DNA of 64,000 nucleotides from Acidobacteriota bacterium (lineage in GTDB: Bacteria; Acidobacteriota; Terriglobia; Bryobacterales; Bryobacteraceae), in the NCBI GenBank assembly GCA_017307505.1, contig JAFKEE010000019.1:62001-126000 (forward strand), given 5' to 3'. The stretch's first letter is position 1. The number at the start of each line of letters is the position of its first letter. Shown in pieces: positions 36,520 through 47,267 of this stretch. The notes beneath the pieces were generated by a model that was not told the origin of the DNA, did no database searches, and was given only the letters and a program-made list of their open reading frames with translations. A program made the position numbers and the translations under genes.

Positions 36520-38259
36520 ATGGCCGACGACACCAACGGCGCTTCCAAGAAGCCGAGCACCGGAGAGAAAAAAGAACTCAGCATGGAGATGCGTCTCCTG
36601 CTCGCCTTTGGCCTGATGGGGATTGTGCTCTTCGTCACGCAGTACCTGATGCCGAAGCAGCCTCCGAAGCCGCCCGAGCAGAAGCAGCAGGCCCAAACCA
36701 CCCAGCCCGCACCCGCCGCCAAACCCGCTGAGACGCCCGCAGCCGCCACGCCCGCCAAACCCGCCAAGCCGGGCGATCCCAAGGCCGAACCCGCGCCCGT
36801 CGTCGTAGCCGGTCAAAAAGAAGAGCTCCACGTCGTCGAGACCGAAAACTACCGCATCGTCTTCACCAACCGCGGCGCCTGCATTCATAGCTGGATCCTC
36901 AAGCAGTACAAGGACATTCAGGGCAGACCCGTCGAATTGATCAGCGCCACCGCCGCCCCGAAAGTGGGCTGGCCCTTCAGCTATATCTTCCCCGGCCAGA
37001 AGCCCTCGGTTGACCTCAACGGTGTCCTCTTCTCGGTGAAACAGCCCGATCCCACCACCGTCGAATTCGAATACTCAGACGGCGCCAGCAGCGCAAAAAA
37101 GTCCTTCCGCATCGACCCCAAATCCTACAAGTCGGTATTCCACTCCGAAGTCAGCAGCAGCGGCAAGGGCATCGCCCACCAGCTCGCCTGGCGCGGAGGC
37201 TTCGGAGACCGCACCGTCCACAACGCCGCCGATATCCAGAAGAGCGTTCATTACGACGCCGCCAAGGCCAAGCTCATCGAAGAAGGCTCCGGCGCCGCCT
37301 CCAAGGGCCCCGTCACCGTCTCCGGCTCCTTCCACTTCGCCGGCATTGAGGATACTTACTTCGCCGCCGTCATCCTGCCTCAGCCCGGCACCACCACGGA
37401 AATGACCACCTGGCAGGACCACATCGTGCCGGTGGCCGGCGCCGAGGAGAAACCGCACGTCGGCATCTCCGTGGGCGGCAAGGACGTCAACGAAGCCCTC
37501 CTCTTCGTCGGCCCCAAGGACACCGATGTCCTGCGCGCCACCGACAAGAACCTGGAAACGATGATCGACTGGGGCTGGTTCTGGTTCATCGCCAAGCCGC
37601 TCTTCCTCGCGCTCCACTGGGCCAACGACAACCTCACCAACAACTGGGGCTGGGCCATCGTCTTTGCCACCGTCATCATCAACCTGCTCATGCTGCCCAT
37701 GCGTTTCTCGCAGTTGCGCAGCTCGCAGAAGATGGCCAAACTCCAGCCCGAACTCCAGGCCATCCAGGCACGCTACAAAGACGTCAGCATGAAGGATCCT
37801 CGCAAGCAGAAGCAGAACGAGGAGACCATGGCGCTCTACCAGAAGCACGGCATCAACCCCGTCGGAGGCTGCGTTCCGCTCCTCCTCCAGATGCCCTTCT
37901 TCATCGCGTTCTTTAAGGTGCTGTCGGTCGCCATCGAACTCCGCGGAGCCCAGTGGCTCTGGGTCACGGACCTCTCCCAACCCGAGACCCTCCCCATCCG
38001 CATTCTGCCCGTCACCATGCTTATCACCCAGGTCGGCATGCAGCGCATGACCCCCGCCGTCGGCGCCGACCCTCAGCAGCAGAAGCTCATGATGTATATG
38101 ATGCCCATCATGATGACTTTCATGTTCTACGGCGCGTCCAGTGGCCTGGTGTTATACTGGCTCACTGGCAACGTGGTAGGCATCGCCCAGCAATATTTCT
38201 TTAACAAAGCGGCAGCGAAACCTGCGCCACCCCAGGTCATCATTCCAAAGAAGAAATAG
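36520..38259 (+). CDS. yidC: Membrane protein insertase YidC
   Basis: The 579-aa protein has the Gram-negative YidC plan: an N-terminal membrane segment (LLLAFGLMGIVLFVTQYLM, residues about 27-45), a Pro/Ala/Lys-rich linker (residues 46-90), a large periplasmic domain to about residue 350, and the conserved insertase core with WGWAIVFATVIINLLMLPMR, NPVGGCVPLLLQMPFFIAFF and a late FMFYGASSGLVLYWLTGN. It inserts and folds inner-membrane proteins, alone or with SecYEG. It starts 24 bases after yidD. Confidence 0.97.
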   Translation: MADDTNGASKKPSTGEKKELSMEMRLLLAFGLMGIVLFVTQYLMPKQPPKPPEQKQQAQTTQPAPAAKPAETPAAATPAKPAKPGDPKAEPAPVVVAGQKEELHVVETENYRIVFTNRGACIHSWILKQYKDIQGRPVELISATAAPKVGWPFSYIFPGQKPSVDLNGVLFSVKQPDPTTVEFEYSDGASSAKKSFRIDPKSYKSVFHSEVSSSGKGIAHQLAWRGGFGDRTVHNAADIQKSVHYDAAKAKLIEEGSGAASKGPVTVSGSFHFAGIEDTYFAAVILPQPGTTTEMTTWQDHIVPVAGAEEKPHVGISVGGKDVNEALLFVGPKDTDVLRATDKNLETMIDWGWFWFIAKPLFLALHWANDNLTNNWGWAIVFATVIINLLMLPMRFSQLRSSQKMAKLQPELQAIQARYKDVSMKDPRKQKQNEETMALYQKHGINPVGGCVPLLLQMPFFIAFFKVLSVAIELRGAQWLWVTDLSQPETLPIRILPVTMLITQVGMQRMTPAVGADPQQQKLMMYMMPIMMTFMFYGASSGLVLYWLTGNVVGIAQQYFFNKAAAKPAPPQVIIPKKK

Positions 38260-38280
38260 AAAGCAGCTACGGTTTGGCTC

Positions 38281-38931
38281 ATGAGCAACCGGAATTACAC
38301 AGTTGAAACGGTGGGCGATGATGTCGCCGACTTCCTGGACGCCGTCCTCGATGCCGCGGACTTCGACGTCGAATATGAGATCCTGGACGGCCACGAGGCG
38401 GGCAACTACTTCGAAAAGCCCACTCTCGTCGTCAAGTTCTCAGGACCCGACCTCGAGTTCCTGATGAACAACAAAGGCGAGTCGCTACTCGCCCTGGAGC
38501 AGCTTACCCAGGAGGTCCTCAAAATGGCCCCTGACGAACACGCTCTCCTGTGTTTCGACGCCAACGACTACCGGCTGCTCCGCCAGGAAGAGCTGCGCCT
38601 CAGCGCCCTCACCGTCGCCGAGCGCGTCCGCGAATCCAAGGTGCCTTACCGCTTCAACCCGATGAGCAGCCGCGAACGCCGCCTCATCCACCTCGCCATG
38701 CGCGACCAGACCGACCTGCGCAGCGAAAGCGCCGGCGTCGGACCCGGCCGCCATGTCGTCATCTACCCGGCAGGCATGGCTTCCCTGCCCGATCCGCCTC
38801 CCATGGCCATGCTGCCGCCCCGCCGTCCCAGCGGACCCGGCGGCGACCGCCGTGGTGGCGACCGTGGCGGAGATCGCCGCGGCGGTGGCCGCGACCGCGA
38901 TCGTGGACCGCGCCGCGGACCCCGTCGTTAA
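38281..38931 (+). CDS. jag: Jag/KhpB-type RNA-binding protein (KH-R3H)
   Basis: The 216-aa protein has a KH-type domain (residues about 20-90) and an R3H domain (about 95-160, with RFNPMSSRERRLIHLAM), matching Jag/KhpB/EloR. The N-terminal Jag-N segment found in many homologues is lacking. A tail of about 30 residues is rich in Arg, Gly and Asp (RRGGDRGGDRRGGGRDRDRG), like RGG RNA-binding tails. Its place between yidC and mnmE is standard. It probably binds RNA and affects envelope growth. Confidence 0.93.
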   Translation: MSNRNYTVETVGDDVADFLDAVLDAADFDVEYEILDGHEAGNYFEKPTLVVKFSGPDLEFLMNNKGESLLALEQLTQEVLKMAPDEHALLCFDANDYRLLRQEELRLSALTVAERVRESKVPYRFNPMSSRERRLIHLAMRDQTDLRSESAGVGPGRHVVIYPAGMASLPDPPPMAMLPPRRPSGPGGDRRGGDRGGDRRGGGRDRDRGPRRGPRR

Positions 38932-38946
38932 TCCTACAACTGTCGC

Positions 38947-40299
38947 GTGTCTACTAGAGATACGATCGTCGCCATCTCCACCCCACCCGGGGCCGGTGGC
39001 CTCGGAGTCGTGCGCCTCTCCGGCGCCGCAGCCCGGCCCATCGCCGAGGGCATCCTGCGCTTCCCCTCTGCACCGGAGTGGAAACCCTGGACCGCCGCTC
39101 TCGCCGAACTCCTCGACGAAGCCGGCAATCCCGTCGATCAGGTCGTCGTCACCTTCTTCGCCGCGCCCCGCTCCTACACCGCCGAGGATGTCGTGGAAAT
39201 CTCCTGCCACGGCTCCCCCGTCGTCCTCCGCCATTGTGTAGCCCGCGCCCTCCAGGGCGGAGCCCGGCCCGCCGAGCCCGGTGAGTTCACCCTCCGCGCT
39301 TACCTCAACGGGCGCATCGACTTGCCCCAGGCCGAGGCCGTCCACGACCTCATCACCGCCACCACCCTCCACCAGGCCCGCATCGCCGCCCAGCAGATGG
39401 AAGGCTCCGTCTCCCGCGCCATCGCCCCCCTCAAGGCCCAACTCGTCGAATTGATCGCCCTGCTCGAAGCCGGCATCGACTTCGCCGAGGACGACGTCAG
39501 TGTCGCCTCCAGCGAGCAGATCCTCGACCGCATCCGCCCCATCTCGGTCGGCCTCACCCGCCTCATCGACAGCTTCCGCTTCGGCAAGCTCGTCCACGAC
39601 GGCCTCACCCTCGCCATTGCCGGCCGGCCCAATGTCGGCAAGAGCAGTCTTTTCAACGCCCTGCTCCAGCGCGACCGCGCCATCGTCACCGATATCCCCG
39701 GCACCACCCGCGACACCGTCTCCGAAACGTTCTCCCTCGAAGGCATCCCCGTCCGCCTCGTCGACACCGCCGGCATCCGGTCCAGCTCCGACGTCGTCGA
39801 AAAGCTCGGCATCGAGCGCTCCTTCCAGGCCATGGCCGATGCTGATATTACGATTGTAGTGATTGACCTGTCCGCCGGAGTCGATGACGAGGACCGTCAA
39901 CTCCTGGAACGCGCCGCCGCCCAAGGCCTCCATGTCGTCGTTGGCAACAAGTGCGATCTGCCGCAAACCGAGCCGGGCAGCGTCGAACTACTACAAGTGT
40001 CCGCAAAGACAGGACAGGGCATCGAAGACCTCCAGCGCCGCCTCGTCGCCCTCATCGCCCCCGACGGCTTCGCCTCTCCCCAGTCCGGCCTCATCACCTG
40101 CCTGCGCCATGAACTACTTTTGAAGGAGAGCCTGGAATCCCTGCAACGCACTGCAAACGCAGTCTCTTTCGGACTCCCTCACGAGATGCTCCTGCTCGAC
40201 TGCTACTCCGCCCTCCGCCCCCTCGACGCTCTCACCGGAGCCACCACCGCCGACGACATCCTCAACCACATCTTCTCCAGCTTCTGCATCGGCAAATAA
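38947..40299 (+). CDS. mnmE: tRNA modification GTPase MnmE (TrmE)
   Basis: A 450-aa protein with the N-terminal folate-binding domain ([22 protein letters not shown]), a central G domain with [15 protein letters not shown] (from residue 226), [17 protein letters not shown] and NKCD, and the C-terminal FCIGK with the active Cys. With MnmG it modifies the wobble uridine of tRNA. The start is GTG, 15 bases after jag. No mnmG follows: the next gene lies on the opposite strand, so the ancestral operon ends here. Confidence 0.97.
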   Translation: MSTRDTIVAISTPPGAGGLGVVRLSGAAARPIAEGILRFPSAPEWKPWTAALAELLDEAGNPVDQVVVTFFAAPRSYTAEDVVEISCHGSPVVLRHCVARALQGGARPAEPGEFTLRAYLNGRIDLPQAEAVHDLITATTLHQARIAAQQMEGSVSRAIAPLKAQLVELIALLEAGIDFAEDDVSVASSEQILDRIRPISVGLTRLIDSFRFGKLVHDGLTLAIAGRPNVGKSSLFNALLQRDRAIVTDIPGTTRDTVSETFSLEGIPVRLVDTAGIRSSSDVVEKLGIERSFQAMADADITIVVIDLSAGVDDEDRQLLERAAAQGLHVVVGNKCDLPQTEPGSVELLQVSAKTGQGIEDLQRRLVALIAPDGFASPQSGLITCLRHELLLKESLESLQRTANAVSFGLPHEMLLLDCYSALRPLDALTGATTADDILNHIFSSFCIGK

Positions 40300-40306
40300 A
40301 CTCATT

Positions 40307-40321
40307 TGTAGTAATACTACA
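40307..40321. other. 15-base perfect palindrome between convergent mnmE and dinG-type genes
   Basis: TGTAGTA-A-TACTACA fills half of the 27-base gap between two convergent stop codons. It is AT-rich and has short T/A tracts on both sides, so it may end transcription in both directions. The half sites resemble those of BlaI/MecI operators but in the reverse order. Confidence 0.5.
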
Positions 40322-40326
40322 TTTGT

Positions 40327-42255
<1,929 letters not shown>

Positions 42256-42257
42256 AG

Positions 42258-42899
42258 CTACCGCTTCCAGTCTAAGACGGCGTCACGGAAAGCTTCGAAC
42301 AGACGCAGGTGCCCCGCGTCGCTTTCATACAGATCCTCGGGATGCCACTGCACGCCCAGCACGAAACCGCGCGCCGCCGGCAGCTCCAACCCCTCCACAT
42401 GTCCATCTTCCGAAATCGCCGTCGCAATCAGACCCTCGCCCAGCCGCGCCGCCGCCTGGTGGTGCCGCGAGTTGACCTGGTAGTCGCACCCCAGAATCGT
42501 CCGTAGCTTCGAACCCGCCGCGGTCTTCACGCTATGCATCACACCCGTATGCGCTTCTCCGATATGCTGCAGCAGCTTCCCGCCCCGCAGCACATTCAAC
42601 AGCTGCATCCCGCGGCAGATCGCGAATAAAGGCATGCCCAGCTCGATCGCCTGTGCCGCCAGCCGCAGTTCCATCTCGTCCCGCGGACCATCCGGATTCC
42701 GCGCCGCAATATCGTCCTGCCCGTAACGCCACGGCTCAATATCCGAGCCGCCGCTCAAGACTAGCCCCGACAGCCCGTCCAGCGACGCCGGAGCCTCGGG
42801 CGTCAGGTTCACCACTTCCAGCCCCACCGCCTGCAACGCAGCCCGGTAAGGCACCGCTTTTTGCTCAAGCCGATACGTCAAACCAACACGAGGAGCCAC
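42258..42899 (-). CDS. Class I glutamine amidotransferase, PuuD-like (gamma-glutamyl-GABA hydrolase family)
   Basis: This 213-aa protein has the GATase elbow LFAICRGMQLLNV with the nucleophile Cys near 95 and the later VQWHPEDLY with the catalytic His, in the PuuD/peptidase C26 style. It probably hydrolyses a gamma-glutamyl amide such as gamma-glutamyl-GABA. No other putrescine-degradation gene is nearby. It precedes the helicase gene by 2 bases. Confidence 0.9.
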   Translation of the reverse strand: MAPRVGLTYRLEQKAVPYRAALQAVGLEVVNLTPEAPASLDGLSGLVLSGGSDIEPWRYGQDDIAARNPDGPRDEMELRLAAQAIELGMPLFAICRGMQLLNVLRGGKLLQHIGEAHTGVMHSVKTAAGSKLRTILGCDYQVNSRHHQAAARLGEGLIATAISEDGHVEGLELPAARGFVLGVQWHPEDLYESDAGHLRLFEAFRDAVLDWKR

Positions 42900-43041
42900 G
42901 TCTCTATTCTCCCGAATTCAGACCCGCCCGACGAGCGCGCCCACCCGCCCGCAGATTCCAGTTGATTTTCCTCCGCAAAGCCGCGAACAATCAGCGATAG
43001 CGCTTCGTCCGGCGCACCCGGCCGCAGCATCAGGAGGAGCC

Positions 43042-43890
43042 ATGAACACTTACGTAGTCAAAGCCGGCGATACGCTCGCCAAGATTGCCGCCCAATTCGG
43101 AGTCGACGTCAAAGCGTTGGCCCAGGTGAATGCCATCAGGGATCCCAACAAGATCCCCGTCGGCAAATCGCTGGTCATCCCGAACCTCACCACCGACCTC
43201 CAGGACCTTGCCGTCGAGGCCAACGTCACCCACGAACCCGTCATCGACCGCACCACCTACCGCCTCCCCACCACCGAGTTCGCCAACGAAACCTCGGCCA
43301 AGGACCTCATCATGCTCCACTTCACGGCCAGCTCCAGTGCCCAGAGCGTCTTCAACGCCTGGATGGCCCCCGTGAATGGCAAGCCCTACCGCGTCGCCAC
43401 CGCCTACGTGGTCGACGTCGATGGCAAAATCTACGAGTTCTTCCCGCCCGAGAAATGGGCCTGGCACCTCGGCATGACCGGCAATAACCCCAACTCCATC
43501 AACGACCGCCGTGCCGTCGCCATCGAAATCGTCAACGTCGGCGGCCTCCAGGAAGACCCCGTCAACAAAGATCAGCTCAATTGGTGGCCCAATAACTACA
43601 AGACCCGCTGGTGCTCGAAATCCGAGAAGGACCGCTACGTCAAAGCCACCTACCGCGGCATCAACTACTTCGCCGCCTTCCCCGGCATCCAGGTCACCGC
43701 CGTCCATGACCTGGTCCACCACTTGGCCGCTAAGTTCAACATCACGAAGGTGTTGCCGCCAGCCGCCAAGCGCACCGAGTTCGACCCCGTCTTCTTCAGC
43801 GCCTACAAGGGCATCGCCTCCCACCAGAACTACCGCCCCGACAAGACCGACATGGGCCCCGCCTGGAACTGGTCGAGCCTCGGAATCTGA
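43042..43890 (+). CDS. LysM domain N-acetylmuramoyl-L-alanine amidase
   Basis: A 282-aa protein with an N-terminal LysM domain (residues 3-48: YVVKAGDTLAKIAAQFGV...IPVGKSLVIP) and a peptidoglycan-recognition/amidase-2 domain (about 80-240) with LIMLHFTAS, a central HLGMTGNNPNSINDRRAVAIEIVN and AVHDLVHHLAAKFNI. It should cut the amide between muramic acid and the stem peptide. There is no signal peptide at the chosen ATG, which has a very strong ribosome site (AGGAGG). Export would need another route; a lysis or phage-like role is an alternative. Confidence 0.88.
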   Translation: MNTYVVKAGDTLAKIAAQFGVDVKALAQVNAIRDPNKIPVGKSLVIPNLTTDLQDLAVEANVTHEPVIDRTTYRLPTTEFANETSAKDLIMLHFTASSSAQSVFNAWMAPVNGKPYRVATAYVVDVDGKIYEFFPPEKWAWHLGMTGNNPNSINDRRAVAIEIVNVGGLQEDPVNKDQLNWWPNNYKTRWCSKSEKDRYVKATYRGINYFAAFPGIQVTAVHDLVHHLAAKFNITKVLPPAAKRTEFDPVFFSAYKGIASHQNYRPDKTDMGPAWNWSSLGI

Positions 43891-44000
43891 GCCCCTCGGG
43901 GCGGAAGCCGGTCCCCCCACGGCCGCCCGCCCCACCCTTCCCTCCAAAAAATCTCCACCCCGCCGCTAACACCGCGTTGAAAACACGGTCCAATGGGCAG

Positions 44001-44588
44001 ATGAAAGAAAGTGATGGCGCAGCCATCCAGCGGGTCCTCGCTGGAGACGGCGACGGGTTCCAAGTACTCGTCGAACGCTACAGCCATGCCCTCTTTCGTC
44101 TGGCGTACCGCATGACCGGCAACGAAGCGGACGCCGATGACGTGGTCCAGGAGACTTTCTTGAGAGCCTATCGCAGCCTCGCCAATTACGACGGACGAGC
44201 CGCCTTCAGCACCTGGCTCTATCGCATCGCCTCCAACTACACCCTGGACCGCATCTCCGCCACCAGGCGCCGCGCCGAAATCCTTCACCCCCTCGACCAG
44301 AAACCCGAGGGCGAGGAAGACGGCCGCGCCTGGCAGCCCGTCGAGCAGGCCCCCGGCCCGGATCGCCTCCTGCTCAGCGGTGAAATTCAGGTTCGCCTCG
44401 CGGAAGCCATGGAAGAGCTCACCCCTCAGGAACGCACAGCTTTCACGCTCCGCCACTTCGAGGATCTCTCTATCGAGGAAATCGGCAACGCCCTCCAACT
44501 GGGCTCCAACGCCACTCGCAACAGCATCTTTCGCGCAGTCCAGAAACTGCGCCGCAACCTCGCCGGCTGGGCCGGAGTCGCATCATGA
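44001..44588 (+). CDS. ECF-type RNA polymerase sigma factor
   Basis: A 195-aa sigma factor: region 2 reads FQVLVERYSHALFRLAYRMTGNEADADDVVQETFLRAYRSL and region 4 TPQERTAFTLRHFEDLSIEEIGNAL. The ATG at 44001 gives the normal length; a TTG at 43977 would add 8 residues. Its stop overlaps the start of the zinc-type anti-sigma gene (ATGA), so the pair is co-translated. The target promoter is unknown. Confidence 0.94.
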   Translation: MKESDGAAIQRVLAGDGDGFQVLVERYSHALFRLAYRMTGNEADADDVVQETFLRAYRSLANYDGRAAFSTWLYRIASNYTLDRISATRRRAEILHPLDQKPEGEEDGRAWQPVEQAPGPDRLLLSGEIQVRLAEAMEELTPQERTAFTLRHFEDLSIEEIGNALQLGSNATRNSIFRAVQKLRRNLAGWAGVAS

Positions 44589-45319
44589 CGCATCTGACCG
44601 AAGAACAACTCGTCCTCTACTACCTGGGTGAATCCGAGGAACTCGCCGCGGCCCGAGCCCATCTCGACGACTGCGCCGCCTGCCGCGCCGACCTCGCCGC
44701 CGTGCAGCGCACTCTCAACCTCGTGAGCACCTGGGAAACTCCGGAACGCGGCCCCGAATACGGCACTCAGGTCTGGAACCAGCTCCGCCCCCGTCTCGGC
44801 ATTCGCGCCCGCTTCTTCTCCTTCCAGTGGATGAGCTGGACCCGTGCCGCCTCCACAGCCGCGGTCGCGCTGCTCGTCATCGGAGCTTATTTCCTCGGCC
44901 GCGTCTCGCCGCGGCCCACGCCGGAACCGCGCACCGTCGCCCACAACCAGTTGAGTGATGGCACCGATCGCATGCTCCTCGTCAGCGTCGGCGACCACCT
45001 CGAACAGTCCCAGCGCGTCCTCCTCGAATTTGCCAACACCGGCAGCCAGGAACTCCCCCTGGAGCGCGACTCCGCCGAACAGCTTCTGCTCGACAACCGT
45101 CTCATGCGCCAGTCGCTCCAACGCGCAGGCGATCGCAACATGGCCTCCGTCCTCGAAAAACTGGAACGCTTCCTCACCGAAGCCGCCAACGCCAGGCCGG
45201 AAGAGCTCCCCGAAATCCAACGCCGCATGGCCGATGAAGGAGTGCTGTTCCAGCTCCGTGTCGCCAACGCGAAAATCCGCGAACGGCAGCGCAAGCTGTT
45301 GCCTACCGCCAGCAATTAG
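44585..45319 (+). CDS. Anti-sigma factor with zinc-finger (HC2-type) domain
   Basis: This 244-aa protein has an N-terminal HxxxCxxC motif in ARAHLDDCAACRADL (zf-HC2), a membrane segment at about residues 85-105 (AASTAAVALLVIGAYFLG) and a helical periplasmic domain of 130 residues. That layout is typical of anti-sigma factors that hold an ECF sigma factor at the membrane until a signal arrives. It is coupled to the upstream sigma gene and precedes a HEAT-repeat protein by 71 bases. Confidence 0.9.
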   Translation: MTHLTEEQLVLYYLGESEELAAARAHLDDCAACRADLAAVQRTLNLVSTWETPERGPEYGTQVWNQLRPRLGIRARFFSFQWMSWTRAASTAAVALLVIGAYFLGRVSPRPTPEPRTVAHNQLSDGTDRMLLVSVGDHLEQSQRVLLEFANTGSQELPLERDSAEQLLLDNRLMRQSLQRAGDRNMASVLEKLERFLTEAANARPEELPEIQRRMADEGVLFQLRVANAKIRERQRKLLPTASN

Positions 45320-45390
45320 CCGGAGCCTCCGCCGGCATGCGGCCCGGTCTTTTTACCAACGAACTGATTACACGAAGGGATGAACTACTT

Positions 45391-47001
45391 ATGAGTCCGA
45401 AACGCTACTGCTCCGTCCTGGCGCTGCTGCTCTGCGCCGCCGTCCCGGGACGCGCCCAATCCGCCGCCGCCACCAGCTCCATCGACGCCGCTGAAGCCAA
45501 AGCCCGCGCTGCCCAGGTCCTCCCAGGCGTGGCCACCGCGCCGCTGGAGCAGACGAAGGCCAAAGCCGCGGCCATGGCCTATACCATCGACGCGGCTGAA
45601 GCCAAAGCCGCCTTCCCCGCCTTCGGGGATCCGGCCCAGCTCGAGAAGTTCAAGGCGCTCGCCGCTACCTCCGGAGGCCTCACCTACGCCTTCGGAGACG
45701 CCCAAGCCGCGGGCGAGAAGGCCCGGGCGATGGCCGACAGCCTGAAGGATATGGCCGAGCGCTTCCAGTACGACGGCGACTTCTCCGCCGCCAAAGCCCT
45801 CGGCCCGATGGCCAGGATGACGCCGATGGGTGACGGCTTCTACGCCATGGGCATGGCCCAGGCGGCCAGCGCCTCAACCATCAAGAACTCCAAGCTCGAT
45901 CGCGCCTACTCCCAGGCCCAGCGCGCCCTCGATCAGCGCAAATGGGAAGAAGCCATCAACGAATTCCGCACCGCTTCCAACGACCCCGCCCGTGCCGACG
46001 CCTGCCTCTACTGGATCGCCTACGCCCAGGGCAAACTCGGCCATCGCGACGAAGCCCTCGGCACCCTCGGTGAGCTGAAGAAGGCCCATCCCAACAGCCG
46101 CTGGAACAACGACGCCCGCGCTCTCGAAGTGGAGCTCCGCCAGGCCTCCGGCCAATCCGTTTCGCCCGACCTCGGCGACGACGAAATGAAGCTCATCGCC
46201 ATCAACGGCCTCATGCACAGCGATCCCGAACGCGCCCTGCCTATCCTCCAGAAAATCCTGACCGGCAGCGCCAGCCCTCGCTTGAAGGAACGCGCCCTCT
46301 TCGTCCTCAGCCAGAGCGATTCACCCAAGGCCCGCGAAATCGCCCTCCAGCTCGCCAAAGGCGCCGGCAACCCCGACATCCAGCGCATGGCCATTCGCAA
46401 CCTGGCCGTTCGCGGCGGAGCCGACAACCTGAAGGTGCTCTCCGAGATCTACGCCTCCAGCCCCGACCTCTCCGTCCGCCGTGAAGTCCTGCGCGGCTAC
46501 ATGATCAGCGGAGCCAAGGATCAGATCGCCACCGCGGCCAAGGGCGAGAAGGACGCCACGCTCCGTCGCGAAGCCATCCGCCAGTTGGGCGCCCTGGGCG
46601 ACCAGAAGCTGCTCGGCGAACTCTACGGTGTGGAAAGCGACGCCAACATGCGCTCGGAGATCCTGAACTCCCTCATGGTCTCCGGAGCCACCTCCAAGCT
46701 GATCGAGCTGGCCAACGGCGAAAAGGAGCCCACCGCCCGCCGCAAGGCCATCCAGCTCCTGGGCGTCATGGACCGCGAGAAGACCGGACCCGCCCTGCTG
46801 GAGCTCTACAGCAAGGAAACCGAGAAGGATCTGAAGAAGCGCATCATCTCGGCCCTCTTCACCCAGGGCAACGTGAAACCGCTCATCGACCTCGCCCGCG
46901 CCGAGAAGGACCCCGAGTTGAAGCGCGAAGCAGTCCGCATGCTCTCGATGATGAAGTCCAAGGAAGCCTCGGACTACATGTTGGAAGTACTGAACCAATA
47001 A
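45391..47001 (+). CDS. Exported HEAT-repeat/TPR-like protein
   Basis: A 536-aa protein with a signal peptide (MSPKRYCSVLALLLCAAVPGRAQ; ribosome site GAAGGGA upstream fixes the ATG at 45391). Residues about 25-130 are Ala-rich with repeats of IDAAEAKA; 160-230 form a TPR-like hairpin (RALDQRKWEEAINEFRTA, CLYWIAYAQGKLGHRDEAL); 270-530 contain serial HEAT-like helices such as LRREAIRQLGALGDQKLLGELY. It is a scaffold-type envelope protein of unknown partner. It follows the sigma/anti-sigma pair closely and probably belongs to that regulon. Confidence 0.8.
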   Translation: MSPKRYCSVLALLLCAAVPGRAQSAAATSSIDAAEAKARAAQVLPGVATAPLEQTKAKAAAMAYTIDAAEAKAAFPAFGDPAQLEKFKALAATSGGLTYAFGDAQAAGEKARAMADSLKDMAERFQYDGDFSAAKALGPMARMTPMGDGFYAMGMAQAASASTIKNSKLDRAYSQAQRALDQRKWEEAINEFRTASNDPARADACLYWIAYAQGKLGHRDEALGTLGELKKAHPNSRWNNDARALEVELRQASGQSVSPDLGDDEMKLIAINGLMHSDPERALPILQKILTGSASPRLKERALFVLSQSDSPKAREIALQLAKGAGNPDIQRMAIRNLAVRGGADNLKVLSEIYASSPDLSVRREVLRGYMISGAKDQIATAAKGEKDATLRREAIRQLGALGDQKLLGELYGVESDANMRSEILNSLMVSGATSKLIELANGEKEPTARRKAIQLLGVMDREKTGPALLELYSKETEKDLKKRIISALFTQGNVKPLIDLARAEKDPELKREAVRMLSMMKSKEASDYMLEVLNQ

Positions 47002-47047
47002 TCCCCCAGGGCGCCGGGCCAGCCCCCAAAGCCCGGCGCCCAACCCA

Positions 47048-47149
47048 GTGGGGTGGACTTTAGTCTGCAAGAGGCTTCAGCCTCTCTCCGGAAACCAAAA
47101 TCTTGTGGGGCAGACTTCAGTCTGCGTGAGGCTTCAGCCTCACCCCCGG
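47048..47149. repeat. Two copies of a twin-hairpin intergenic repeat (REP-like)
   Basis: Copy 1 (47048-47091) and copy 2 (47105-47149) share the layout GTGGGG - hairpin A - hairpin B - CCGG. In copy 2 hairpin A is GCAGACT-TC-AGTCTGC (47110-47125) and hairpin B is GTGAGGCT-TC-AGCCTCAC (47126-47143), both perfect. Copy 1 has a few changes. They follow the first HEAT gene and may act as transcript-end structures. Confidence 0.75.
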
Positions 47150-47210
47150 CCAGCCAACCCCGCCGAGCCCAAACCAACCACCCGGAAACCAAGACCAACC
47201 GGGAATCCGA

Positions 47211-47244
47211 AAGCTGATAGCTGAAAGCTGACAGCTGACAGCTT
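47211..47244. repeat. AGCTGA-type short tandem repeat
   Basis: A 34-base array of 7- and 6-base units built on AGCTGAYAGCTGA, starting and ending with AAGCT/AGCTT, lies between the twin-hairpin repeats and the second HEAT gene. It is nearly self-complementary and could form alternative hairpins. Confidence 0.6.
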
Positions 47245-47267
47245 CAAAAACCGAAAGGACCCCAGCC

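Noticed and set aside
40307-40321. The palindrome TGTAGTAATACTACA as a BlaI/MecI operator
   Set aside because: Known operators have the order TACTACA-TGTAGTA, the reverse of this one, and the site is between convergent stop codons where no promoter is needed.
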